DNA of 39,368 bases from Ectothiorhodospiraceae bacterium (GTDB lineage Bacteria; Pseudomonadota; Gammaproteobacteria; Nitrococcales; Aquisalimonadaceae), in contig JAFIFV010000027.1 in assembly GCA_020831845.1 (NCBI GenBank), positions 1 to 39,368 of the forward strand, read 5' to 3'. Below, piece after piece: positions 8,400-16,824 of this stretch; positions within the stretch are counted from its first letter, which is position 1; every line of letters starts with the position of its first letter. A program made the position numbers and the translations under genes. Below the pieces are notes generated by a model that searched no databases, had not been told where the DNA came from, and saw nothing but the letters and a program-made list of their open reading frames with translations.

Positions 8400-8430
8400 A
8401 AAAGCCCGTTGCCTGGGTGAGGCAGCGGGC
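8399..8430 (-). terminator. Terminator of the H-NS-like gene (possibly shared with yadH)
   Basis: GCCCG(T)TGCCT (8404-8414), loop GGGTG and AGGCAGCGGGC (8420-8430) form an 11-bp stem with one G-T wobble. On the minus strand five T follow the stem (8399-8403). It lies between the convergent stop codons of yadH and the H-NS-like gene and overlaps the yadH stop. The U-tract favours the minus-strand transcript. Confidence 0.8.
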
Positions 8431-8459
8431 CATGTGAAAGGGCTGCTTCCCTTGGGGGC

Positions 8460-8774
8460 TCAGCCGACCTTCAGGTCATCCAGGGAACGGCCCTTGCCTT
8501 CCCATTCCTTGATCCAGGCCGGCTTGCGGCCGCGGCCAGACCAGCCCTTGGTAGGATCGTCCGGGTGGCGGTAACGCATACCCGCCCCCTGTTTGCTGTT
8601 CTTGGGTCCGCCACTGCCCAGCAGGTCCTGCAAGGTCAAACCGTAGCGCTCGGCCACGTTCTTGAGTTCTTTCTGGGCTTCTTTCACGTCCTGCTTATGA
8701 CGGCGCTTCAGCTCTTTATCGATGTCCTTCTTGAGCTGCTGCAATTCATTGGAATTGAATTTTGACAGATCCAT
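8460..8774 (-). CDS. H-NS family nucleoid-associated protein
   Basis: A 104-residue DNA-binding protein. The N-terminal half (SNELQQLKKDIDKELKRRHK) is a charged coiled coil for oligomerisation. The C-terminal domain has RYRHPDDPTKGWSGRGRKPA followed by WI, the H-NS minor-groove motif, and ends KGRSLDDLKV. Such proteins silence A+T-rich, horizontally acquired DNA. The ATG at 8774 has GGGAG upstream; the in-frame extension to 8867 is unlike any H-NS N-terminus. It is monocistronic with an A+T-rich upstream region, typical for self-regulated H-NS genes. Confidence 0.93.
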   Translation of the reverse strand: MDLSKFNSNELQQLKKDIDKELKRRHKQDVKEAQKELKNVAERYGLTLQDLLGSGGPKNSKQGAGMRYRHPDDPTKGWSGRGRKPAWIKEWEGKGRSLDDLKVG

Positions 8775-9044
8775 TCTTGCTCCCGAACAATAACTTTCAG
8801 TTTTCCAAGCCCGACAACAATGACTGCGAGCCGACAAAGCTACCCGCCTCAGTGGCCCTCTGGCCAAATCCCGAGACTCAATTGCACGAGGCCTTAAAGG
8901 CTCTTATTTCATCGGGTAACTGCGTGAAACAATAAATCAATAAACAACGTTTCGCAATATCGCGGCCCTCTATCTTACAGTGGGAATATCAAGCGCTGGT
9001 TCGCGGCAGCCGGGGCAAGCAATTTGGCAGGGACGCATCATTAA
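8775..9044. other. Intergenic leader of the H-NS-like gene
   Basis: No gene is visible here. Bases 8890-8965 are strikingly A+T-rich for this genome. On the minus strand TTGCGA and TATTGT, separated by 17 bp (roughly 8928-8957), could be a promoter. A+T-rich DNA here would suit autoregulation by H-NS. The segment ends at a TTAA (9041-9044) that abuts a partial repeat element. Confidence 0.4.
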
Positions 9045-9113
9045 GGAAGCGCTGAAATATTCACGTTGTCGCGCTCGAGACCCGTTTTCGTTCGTGGCCA
9101 GAAGCAAGACGCC
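9045..9113. repeat. Half copy of the GGAA-ended MITE-like repeat
   Basis: Sixty-nine bases match the inverse complement of 1228-1296 with four differences, starting at the terminal GGAAGCGCTGAA. The other end and its target duplication are missing, so this is a one-ended remnant. It lies upstream of the unknown gene at 9210, with a TTAA flank on the retained side. Confidence 0.75.
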
Positions 9114-9209
9114 GGATGCAACGGCATGCTTGTCCACGCAGGGCACGATGCCCGTTCCTGATCAATGTTATAGTGCGCGCCTTGGTCGTTTCAGCCGGAG
9201 CCCAGCACC

Positions 9210-10454
9210 ATGCAGCAACGTATTTCCGCCACACCAGCGGTACTGACCGTTGAACTGGATCTCGATTTGGTCAACCGTGGGGCACGCCCGCCAGCACCGC
9301 TGGACCGGGATGATGCTGAAGCTCTGGGCTGGGCGCTCGCCGAAGATCTGCAACGCATGCTGGGCAGTCTCAACGATTACGGCCTGGTAGTACTGGGCGG
9401 GCTGTATGATCTGACGGAACTGCTGCAACCCGGTCTTGCGATGGTGGACATTCTCATGGATCTGTACCAGCGCAGCCTGCCTGACACGCGCTTCCAACCC
9501 CAGCTCATGTGCATCGGAACGCAGGGCGAACAGTTTCCGGTGCAGGCCATTGCCCCCACGCGACAGCCTGGCGCTGGCCCCCTGCTGGCCATTCCTTTCC
9601 TGTTTCTCGGCACGCCCGAAGACATTGATCGCCTGAGCACCAAAATGGAGAAAACTCTGCTTGAAAAAGGCCAGGCTTCTCTGAAAACCGGACAACTGAT
9701 CACCGACAGATTCGGTGTTCAGCCCCTGAACCTGAGTTACGCCACCTTCAATGACCTTTGCGCGTTGCTACGTATTCAGTTGGAGCATAATGGTTTCGCC
9801 GGCTTGTGGCAGTTGCTGGAGGCGTCGTTGTTTCCCGGCGACAAACCCACAAGGGTGTCGCTGGATGGCGGCAATTTGTTTCTGATAAAAAACAACGTCT
9901 GTTACACCCGCTTTTTGACTTACGATGCGTGGGCCACCTTGCACCCGGAGACGGAAAAGCTTCAGCAGGGTTATGCCGATTGGCAACGGAATCAACGGCA
10001 GTACGTTGCAGGATTGCAGGCGCATGGTATTACCGTTCTGCCCCACCTGCCTGGGGACAACGGCGATGACCTCTCGGAACAGGATGTGGTGCAGGCATAT
10101 GCCGACGCCCAGCACCAGGCCTTGCCGGGGGAGCTGGATTTCGCCCAGCAGGTGGTTATACCCGCGGAAACGCTGGACACCGCCGCCCATTTGTCATTGA
10201 CGGAACACCGAATGACGCAGCTGGGCCCGGTGGCCTATTCCGTGATCGCCGAATCCGGCGACGGCTCCATTCTTTTTCTCGCCCATGAGTACCCGCTGGT
10301 GCCGCGCGCGGTGCAGACGATTCCTGAGCGCTGGAACGCCATCGCGGCTGAGTTGGGGCTGGAGCTGGAGACGTTTCATCCCGGCGAGATGATTACAAGC
10401 AGCAATGGCAGGACCTTGCTACCGTTGCCGGAGCATCCGGGCGGCGGGCACTGA
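9210..10454 (+). CDS. Unrecognised 414-residue cytoplasmic protein
   Basis: I do not recognise this family. There is no signal peptide or membrane segment. Local stretches look like a folded alpha/beta protein: ELDLDLVNRG, DYGLVVLGGLYDLTELL, LLAIPFLFLGTPEDID, VSLDGGNLFLIKNNVCYTRF, LGPVAYSVIAESGDGSILFL and a Pro/Gly-rich tail LLPLPEHPGGGH. Codon use resembles the neighbours, although the middle (9860-9960) is a little richer in A+T. A GGAG lies 11 bases before the ATG. The gene is alone on the plus strand between a repeat remnant and convergent pdxH. It could be a genus-restricted protein. Confidence 0.75.
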   Translation: MQQRISATPAVLTVELDLDLVNRGARPPAPLDRDDAEALGWALAEDLQRMLGSLNDYGLVVLGGLYDLTELLQPGLAMVDILMDLYQRSLPDTRFQPQLMCIGTQGEQFPVQAIAPTRQPGAGPLLAIPFLFLGTPEDIDRLSTKMEKTLLEKGQASLKTGQLITDRFGVQPLNLSYATFNDLCALLRIQLEHNGFAGLWQLLEASLFPGDKPTRVSLDGGNLFLIKNNVCYTRFLTYDAWATLHPETEKLQQGYADWQRNQRQYVAGLQAHGITVLPHLPGDNGDDLSEQDVVQAYADAQHQALPGELDFAQQVVIPAETLDTAAHLSLTEHRMTQLGPVAYSVIAESGDGSILFLAHEYPLVPRAVQTIPERWNAIAAELGLELETFHPGEMITSSNGRTLLPLPEHPGGGH

Positions 10455-10464
10455 ACAGCCGCCC
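10439..10464. terminator. Possible terminator hairpin between convergent genes
   Basis: GGGCGGC (10439-10445) and GCCGCCC (10458-10464) form a perfect 7-bp stem with a 12-base loop across the stop codon of the upstream gene. No T-tract follows on either strand, so intrinsic termination would be weak. Confidence 0.35.
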
Positions 10465-10481
10465 GCTACCATCCACTGGAA

Positions 10482-11063
10482 TCAGGGATTGAGCCAGTAG
10501 TGGACCCAGTCGCCATCGTCCTGGCGCTGGTAACGTTCACGGTCATGCAGGCGCCCTTCCCGGGCATTCCAGAATTCGATCATCGAAGGCACCACCCGAT
10601 AACCGGACCAGTACGCCGGACGAGGTACATCCTGGCCATCATAGCGTTGCTCCAACTCCCTGACGCGCTGCTCCAGCGCCGAACGGTCGTCCAGCGGCTC
10701 GGACTGATGCGATGCCCAGGCGCCGATCTGGCTCTGTCTGGGCCGCGACGCAAAGTACGCATCCGCTTCCTCGTCACTCACCGCCTCGACATTGCCTTCC
10801 ACCAGCACCTGAGCCCCCATGGGCTGCCAGAGGAAGCACAACGCCGCCAGAGGATTGACCGTGATCTGACGGCCTTTCCGGCTGCGTCGATTGGTGTAGA
10901 AAACGAACCCCCGACTATCCACCGATTTCAGAAGCACCGTACGCGCCGAGGGACGCCCATCCTCCCAGGCCGTCGCCAGCGTCATGGCCGTGGGTTCCGG
11001 CAGCTCCCTACGGCGTGCCTCGTTAAGTAATGCCTGAAACCGCTCAACTGCCTCTTCCAGCAT
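10482..11063 (-). CDS. pdxH: Pyridoxamine/pyridoxine 5'-phosphate oxidase
   Basis: FMN enzyme that oxidises PNP and PMP to pyridoxal 5'-phosphate. Family motifs are present: PTAMTLATAWEDGRPSARTVLLK, GFVFYTNRRSRKGRQI, AALCFLW, VEAVSDEEADAYFASRPRQS, IGAWASHQS and the C-terminal WSGYRVVPSMIEFWN followed by RLHDR and the usual Trp/Leu-Pro end. The ATG at 11063 gives 193 residues and starts after the nfeD stop. The in-frame ATG at 11108 would give 208 residues and overlap nfeD by about 30 bp. Both are shorter at the N-terminus than E. coli PdxH (218). Confidence 0.93.
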   Translation of the reverse strand: MLEEAVERFQALLNEARRRELPEPTAMTLATAWEDGRPSARTVLLKSVDSRGFVFYTNRRSRKGRQITVNPLAALCFLWQPMGAQVLVEGNVEAVSDEEADAYFASRPRQSQIGAWASHQSEPLDDRSALEQRVRELEQRYDGQDVPRPAYWSGYRVVPSMIEFWNAREGRLHDRERYQRQDDGDWVHYWLNP

Positions 11064-11076
11064 AAGCCGCCCTGTC

Positions 11077-12498
11077 TTATTGGTTGGTATTCGACGCAGC
11101 GGTGTCATCCACCGCCTGGACTCTCAATTCAAGACCATTCATGGACACCACGCGAACCACCTGTCCGCGTTGCACGGGGCCGTCGGCCTCGGCATTCCAC
11201 AGCTCGCCCTGCAGACGCACCTTGCCCCGGCCGCCTGAGAAATCCTCCACCGCCACGGCCGAATCCTGCAGGATCTGCTCCCGGCCGGAGGTCACCGGCT
11301 TCCGGTGTGCCTTGAGCGCCATGGTGGCAATGCCGAACACGATCAGCCCACTCACCGCCGTCAGGCTGAGGACCAGCGTCATGGAAAGCTCATAGGCAGC
11401 AACGCCGGTATCGATCAGCAACAGGGAGCCCAGGGCAAAGGCAACCAACCCACCGATGCCCAGTATTCCAAAGCTGGGCATGAATGCTTCCGCCGCAATG
11501 AAGGCGATGCCCAGCCCCATCAGGGCCAGGCCGGCATAGTTGATGGGCAGGGCCTGGAAAGCGAACAGGGCAAGGAGAATGGAAATACCGCCCAGTACGC
11601 CGGGAACGATGGCACCGGGATTGGCCAGCTCGAAAAACAGACCGTACACGCCGACCAGCATCAGTATGTAGGCTACGTTGGGGTTGGTGATGATGGCGAG
11701 CAGCTCGTTACGCCAGTCACGCTCCACCACCTGGACCTGCAGGCCCTCGGTGCGCAGCGTGACCTCTCCCACCGAAACCTTGACCGTACGGCCATCCATC
11801 TGGGCAAGCAGGTCTTCCAGGTTCTCGGCAACGATATCGATGACATTCTTCTCAAGCGCCTCCCTGGAGCCCAGGCTGGCAGCGTCCCTCACCGCCTCTT
11901 CCGCCCAGTCGGCGTTGCGATCACGCATTTCCGCCAGCGCCCGGATGTAGGCGATGGCATCGTTCAGTACCTTGCGCTCGCTGGCACTGGCGGGCTGACG
12001 GGGACGGTCGCGCTCCTGCTCACGATCGGCATCCTCCTCGCCGTTATCCGCCTCGCCGTTCTCGTCTTCGTCATCGTCGCCGCCGCCCGGAAAGCCAGGG
12101 CCACCACCACCGATCTGTACCGGTGTGGCCGCTCCCAGATTGGTTCCCGGTGCCATCGCCGCCACATGCGATGCATAGAGGATGTAGGTGCCGGCGCTGG
12201 CTGCTCTGGCGCCGCCGGGCGCGACGTAGGTTGCCACGGGAACAGGGCTGTCGATGACCAACCGGATGACATCCCGCATGGAGGTATCGAGCCCCCCGGG
12301 CGTGTCCATCCGCAGGATGATCAACGGGGCGCCGGCATCTCTGGCCTGACGGAAGCCACGCTGCAGGTAGTCCACGGTGGCGGGCCCGATGGCACCGTCC
12401 ACCTCGAACAGCATGGCGCGGTTTCCATTGGCAGCGAGGTGGCTGCCATTCAAGCCAACCAGCAGCAGGAAGAGAAAAAGAAACAGGTAACGCGACAT
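11077..12498 (-). CDS. NfeD-family membrane-bound serine protease with acidic insert
   Basis: ClpP-fold protease of the NfeD1 (PH1510) type, thought to act in membrane-protein quality control. A signal peptide (1-23) precedes the protease domain: LRMDTPGGLD, then GGARAASAGTYI with the probable nucleophile Ser near 101. The general-base Lys is in SERKVLNDAIAYIR (near 176). Between them lies an unusual insert of about 40 residues, very rich in Gly then Asp/Glu (about 130-170). Hydrophobic helices (about 270-400) and a C-terminal OB-like NfeD domain (about 415-473) follow. A slipin partner gene is usual nearby but is not seen here. The ATG at 12498 sits directly before the signal peptide. Confidence 0.9.
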   Translation of the reverse strand: MSRYLFLFLFLLLVGLNGSHLAANGNRAMLFEVDGAIGPATVDYLQRGFRQARDAGAPLIILRMDTPGGLDTSMRDVIRLVIDSPVPVATYVAPGGARAASAGTYILYASHVAAMAPGTNLGAATPVQIGGGGPGFPGGGDDDEDENGEADNGEEDADREQERDRPRQPASASERKVLNDAIAYIRALAEMRDRNADWAEEAVRDAASLGSREALEKNVIDIVAENLEDLLAQMDGRTVKVSVGEVTLRTEGLQVQVVERDWRNELLAIITNPNVAYILMLVGVYGLFFELANPGAIVPGVLGGISILLALFAFQALPINYAGLALMGLGIAFIAAEAFMPSFGILGIGGLVAFALGSLLLIDTGVAAYELSMTLVLSLTAVSGLIVFGIATMALKAHRKPVTSGREQILQDSAVAVEDFSGGRGKVRLQGELWNAEADGPVQRGQVVRVVSMNGLELRVQAVDDTAASNTNQ

Positions 12499-12602
12499 GG
12501 AGACCCCGCTTCCGGCAATTGTTATCGAAGGCACCGGGGAGCACCTCCCTTGATTGGACTGTCCGCCGGGAGCTTCGTTCAACCAGGAGGGTCAAGGCGC
12601 GG

Positions 12603-12625
12603 ACGGCCCCCTGACCGAGGGCCGT
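12603..12625. terminator. Hairpin downstream of adk
   Basis: ACGGCCC and GGGCCGT form a perfect 7-bp stem with a 9-base loop, 14 bp after the adk stop codon. There is no T-tract, so it may only stabilise the transcript end. Confidence 0.4.
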
Positions 12626-12638
12626 TCACGACGTTTCC

Positions 12639-13298
<660 letters not shown>

Positions 13299-13458
13299 CT
13301 ACAGTCCTCCTCAAGCTCAAAACAAAAAAGAATCCGGTCTAGCGGCATGGGCCAGCGAATCGGAGCGCAGGAATCCAGGCTACCGTCGTCGGGCTGGCTG
13401 CCGGACTAATACCTCCGCCGCCGCCCGCCGACGGCCTAACAGAACTCCGATCCTGTTG

Positions 13459-14247
13459 ATGGCGGGCATTTTTTTGGCGCTGAGCGTATCACCTGCCCTG
13501 GCCGACTGCAACGCGCCGCCGGAACCAAGGGCCAGCTGGTTCAACTGCGACCTCTCAGGCCGCTCCCTGACCGGCGTGGACCTCTCCCGTGCCCTCATGT
13601 CCCGCGTAAGTGCCGACGGAGTCGACTTCAGCGGTTCCACGCTGGAGAATGCGGTCCTCACGAATGCGAGCATGCAGGAAGCAGACTTCCGGGAAATCTC
13701 CGGGCGACGCGCCGACTTCGGCGCCAGCCAGCTGCGGGGAGCCAATTTCAGCAACGCACGACTGCAGGCGGCGCGCTTCACATCGGCCATGCTCGAGTCC
13801 TCCGATTTCAGCAACGCCGACCTGCGAGGCGCCCGTTTCGATCGCGCCAGGCTGACCGGGGTCAATATGGACGACGCTCAGCTCGGAGAGAGCAGCCTGT
13901 ACAATGCCGAGCTTCGTGACGCCAGCCTCCGGAACGCCGCAATGGCGGGGGCGAACCTGTCGCAATCCACGCTCACGGGCAGCAACCTGGAGAATGCCGA
14001 CCTGCAGGGGGCCAACCTCAGCCGCGCCATGCTGGAAGACGTCAACCTGAGTGGAGCCAACCTCCGCGGGGCCAATCTTGATCGCGCCTCGCTGGCCGGC
14101 GCGGACCTGACCGGAGCCGATTTGCGGCAGGCCAACCTGCGTAATGCCGACATCACCGGCACCATCTTCGACGACGCCCAGCTTGGTAACACGATCTGGG
14201 TCGATCGCCGGCCATGCCGCCGCAATTCCGTAGGCAGCTGCGACTGA
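13459..14247 (+). CDS. Secreted pentapeptide-repeat protein
   Basis: Built of about 40 consecutive A(D/N)LXX-type pentapeptides (residues 35-250), for example ANLSRAMLEDVNLSGANLRG, which would fold as a right-handed quadrilateral beta-helix. The helix is capped by NTIWVDRRPC and a Cys-containing tail. Upstream of the repeats is a hydrophobic stretch ending VSPALAD, a likely signal peptide, then two cysteines (DCNAPP, FNCDLSG). The start is uncertain. The ATG at 13459 gives a very short signal; an in-frame ATG at 13294 would add a long basic n-region (RRRPNR) and nearly abut adk. Function unknown, likely periplasmic. Confidence 0.8.
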   Translation: MAGIFLALSVSPALADCNAPPEPRASWFNCDLSGRSLTGVDLSRALMSRVSADGVDFSGSTLENAVLTNASMQEADFREISGRRADFGASQLRGANFSNARLQAARFTSAMLESSDFSNADLRGARFDRARLTGVNMDDAQLGESSLYNAELRDASLRNAAMAGANLSQSTLTGSNLENADLQGANLSRAMLEDVNLSGANLRGANLDRASLAGADLTGADLRQANLRNADITGTIFDDAQLGNTIWVDRRPCRRNSVGSCD

Positions 14248-14272
14248 AAGGCCGGGGCAGCACCTCGTTACA

Positions 14273-15037
14273 CTAGTCCTGGATCTGAAAGCGGAACTGG
14301 CGTTGGCCCACGGCCTGACCTTCCGGATCGAAGACACGCTCGCTGACGGTGGAAATACCATTGCGGCGGACCAGCACCACGCTGGTGCTGCGTGTACCGT
14401 AGTGGGGGTGGCGGATGAAGGGCGAGGCCAGGAGGCTCTCCCACTCCGCGCCGATGCCGGTGTCTGGAAGACTGGATTCGGCCGGCAACCAACGGTCCGC
14501 CATCAATTCGAACAGGGACTCCGTCGTCAGTTCACCGCGCCGGCCGAGCAGGCCTTCCAGCCCCTCCCGCACTCGGACGAGTTTTGGCCAGGGTGTATCC
14601 AGCACACCATTACTGAGCCCGTAGACACCGGGCGGCAGCTCTTTCACCGTCTCCCCCGCCTGGTTGCAGTAGTAGTACATACGCTGGCCACGACTCCAGA
14701 GCAGATTGAAGCCGTTGTAGTCACCCCCGTGCCGGTGCAGATGTGCCTCAATGGCAGCCTGCGGCTCGGTCAGCGCCCGGACCACCAGCCCGCCACGGGA
14801 CGGCGCGGTGGGCCGGTGCTGTTCCGGGTCCCGATAGTTGGTGATGGTGGCGAACCGGCCGCCTCGGGAAAGCCCGAGCCAGGTCCCACCGGCCCGCCGA
14901 TCCACGCCTGCCAGGAGCCGAGGGTGCTTCCACCAATGCATGGCCGTGGTCGGCCGCTCGTGGAACTCATCCCGGTTTCCGGCCACCACCAGCGGGTAGC
15001 CGGGATGCACTCCGAGGGCAAACGCCAGCAGACACAC
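14273..15037 (-). CDS. TANGO2/NRDE family protein
   Basis: A 254-residue protein with the family hallmarks: Met-Cys at the start (MCLLAFAL) and GNRDEFHERPT near residue 20, followed by GGTWLGLSRGGRFATITNYRDP. The fold is related to N-terminal nucleophile hydrolases and Cys2 could be the nucleophile. Animal TANGO2 has been linked to acyl-CoA and heme handling; the bacterial role is not settled. The start is GTG at 15037, two bases after the bamB stop, so it is translationally coupled to bamB. In many gammaproteobacteria der follows bamB at this position instead. Confidence 0.88.
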   Translation of the reverse strand: MCLLAFALGVHPGYPLVVAGNRDEFHERPTTAMHWWKHPRLLAGVDRRAGGTWLGLSRGGRFATITNYRDPEQHRPTAPSRGGLVVRALTEPQAAIEAHLHRHGGDYNGFNLLWSRGQRMYYYCNQAGETVKELPPGVYGLSNGVLDTPWPKLVRVREGLEGLLGRRGELTTESLFELMADRWLPAESSLPDTGIGAEWESLLASPFIRHPHYGTRSTSVVLVRRNGISTVSERVFDPEGQAVGQRQFRFQIQD

Positions 15038-15039
15038 GG

Positions 15040-16182
15040 TCAGGGTCTACGGACGGTCAGACGCAGCAACCGCCCGCCGTCACTCAATACGACGATATCG
15101 TCGCCGACCTGTACGGGCCGCCTGGAAAACCCGTCGCCGTGGAAGCGCTGACGCGCCAGGATGTTGCCGTCCTGAGCATCCAGCCAGGTGATACGACCAC
15201 GCTCGTCGCCGAAGACAACGGTGTCGCCCAGCACCAGCGGTGCGGAAGGCTGCAGCCCTTCCGTCTGGTCCTGGCGCCAGATCGCAGCCCCGGTACGCCG
15301 GTCCAGCGCCCAGATGCGCCCGTTTGCCTCACTGACATAAACCCGTTCACGATCGACCGCCACACCCTGGCTGGAAGAGAGATCCCGGCTCCAGGAGGCA
15401 CGCCCCTGCTGCAGTTCCAGGGCCTGCACCTCGCCCTGGTAAGCGGCCACGTATACCTCGCCGCGGAAGACCACGAAGCGCGAGGCGACGTCCCGCATGC
15501 GCTCCAGATCGGAACTGCCGCGTGGCTGACCGATCTGCGCTTCCCAGTTCAGGGATCCGTCGCTGCGGTTCAGATTGACCAGGGTCCCATTCGGCAATCC
15601 AGCCAGAATACGACTGCCCACTGCCATGGGGTTGGCTGCCCCCCGCAACGTCAGCGGCGGCATGCTGCGCTCGTAAAGCCAGCGACGGGAACCGGTGTCC
15701 GCACGGAGGCCGAATACGCGCCCGTCCGCGGCCTGGACGATGACGGTGTCGGAGGAAATCAGCGGCATGGCCAGCACTTCACTGGTGATGCCACTCTCCC
15801 AGAGAATACTCTCGTCGGACGGATCGATGCCCAGCACCTGTCCGCGGCGGGTCACGACGACGATCAGGTCGTCGGACACCGCCGGGCCAGCCGAGAGGGA
15901 ACGATCCAGATCCAAGCGCCAGAGCCGCCGCCCTTCGTCCAGGTCATAGGCGGAGAGGCGGCCACGGCGGTCTGCAACGTAGACCCGATCACCGGCCACC
16001 ACCGGATCGAACGCGTCCCCTGGCGCTTGAATGCCTCGGCCCGCATTCACACGCCATACTGTTTCCACCTCCAGGCCATCGCGAGTGTCTTCCAGCCCAT
16101 CAGCAGGCCAGTCGCGGCTTGGTGTGCTACTGCAGCCGGCCAGCAGGCCCAGACTCAGCAGCAACGTCAGGCAGCGTTTCAC
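15040..16182 (-). CDS. bamB: Outer membrane assembly lipoprotein BamB
   Basis: Lipoprotein of the BAM complex that folds outer-membrane barrels. The signal peptide ends in the lipobox LLAGC (Cys near 16), followed by an eight-bladed beta-propeller of PQQ-like repeats: VADRRGRLSAYDLDEGRRLW, VVTRRGQVLGIDPSDESILW, YVSEANGRIWALDRRTGAAI and VFGDERGRITWLDAQDGNIL. The 380-residue length is normal. The start is GTG at 16182, overlapping the yfgM stop by four bases (GTGA). Its neighbours yfgM and hisS are the standard ones. Confidence 0.95.
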   Translation of the reverse strand: MKRCLTLLLSLGLLAGCSSTPSRDWPADGLEDTRDGLEVETVWRVNAGRGIQAPGDAFDPVVAGDRVYVADRRGRLSAYDLDEGRRLWRLDLDRSLSAGPAVSDDLIVVVTRRGQVLGIDPSDESILWESGITSEVLAMPLISSDTVIVQAADGRVFGLRADTGSRRWLYERSMPPLTLRGAANPMAVGSRILAGLPNGTLVNLNRSDGSLNWEAQIGQPRGSSDLERMRDVASRFVVFRGEVYVAAYQGEVQALELQQGRASWSRDLSSSQGVAVDRERVYVSEANGRIWALDRRTGAAIWRQDQTEGLQPSAPLVLGDTVVFGDERGRITWLDAQDGNILARQRFHGDGFSRRPVQVGDDIVVLSDGGRLLRLTVRRP

Positions 16183-16823
16183 GCAGCGTTTCCTCCCGAC
16201 TGCAGGTCGTTCCGCTTCAATTCGATGTACTCACGGCGGCTCTGGCCCAGATCCTCGAATTCCAGGGCCGCCTCGTAGGCGATTCGGGCGCGCTCCCGCT
16301 CGCCCTGAGCGGCGTATGCATCACCCAGGCGTTCCTGATACTGGGCACCGAACTCGCCGTGGTCGGCCCCGTCCAGCAGGCTGATCGCCTCCGAGGCCCG
16401 ATCGGACGCAATCAACACCTGGGCCAGCCGCAGGCGCCCCAAATGCTTGAAGGACGACTCGCGGGCATTGTCCGCCACCCACTCCAGGGCTTCCCGCGCG
16501 CGCTCCAGATTGCCCCGGTCAGCGTGATATTCCCCGAGTTGCAACCCCGCCATGGCCGCATACGGCGTGCGCGAGTAGTCATTCATGATCCGCTGACCGC
16601 GCCGCGCCACGGTATCTTCGTCGGACCCCGTCTGCCGCGCTTCAAGCAGTTGCAGGTAGGCCATGGATGCAGCCTCGGACTGGCGATCCTGGTAGGAGTT
16701 CCACTGCTGCCAGCCGACCACCCCACCCACGGCAATAATGACACCGGCCACCAGCGCCTTGCCGTTCTCCTTCAGCCAGTCCTTGATCTGTTCTACCTGT
16801 TCGTCGTCACTGTAACGGGCCAA
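16179..16823 (-). CDS. yfgM: YfgM-type ancillary SecYEG translocon subunit
   Basis: Single-span inner-membrane protein with periplasmic TPR-like repeats that in E. coli contacts SecYEG and PpiD. It begins ARYSDDEQVEQIKDWLKENG, then one transmembrane helix (LVAGVIIAVGGVVGWQQW, about 22-40) and helical repeats. I place the start at a TTG (16823): the end of hisS, AAGGAGG, is an ideal ribosome-binding site six or seven bases upstream, and the resulting 214 residues match the family. The in-frame ATG at 16979 would lie deep within hisS. The stop overlaps the bamB start. Confidence 0.88.
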   Translation of the reverse strand: MARYSDDEQVEQIKDWLKENGKALVAGVIIAVGGVVGWQQWNSYQDRQSEAASMAYLQLLEARQTGSDEDTVARRGQRIMNDYSRTPYAAMAGLQLGEYHADRGNLERAREALEWVADNARESSFKHLGRLRLAQVLIASDRASEAISLLDGADHGEFGAQYQERLGDAYAAQGERERARIAYEAALEFEDLGQSRREYIELKRNDLQSGGNAA

Positions 16824-16824
16824 C

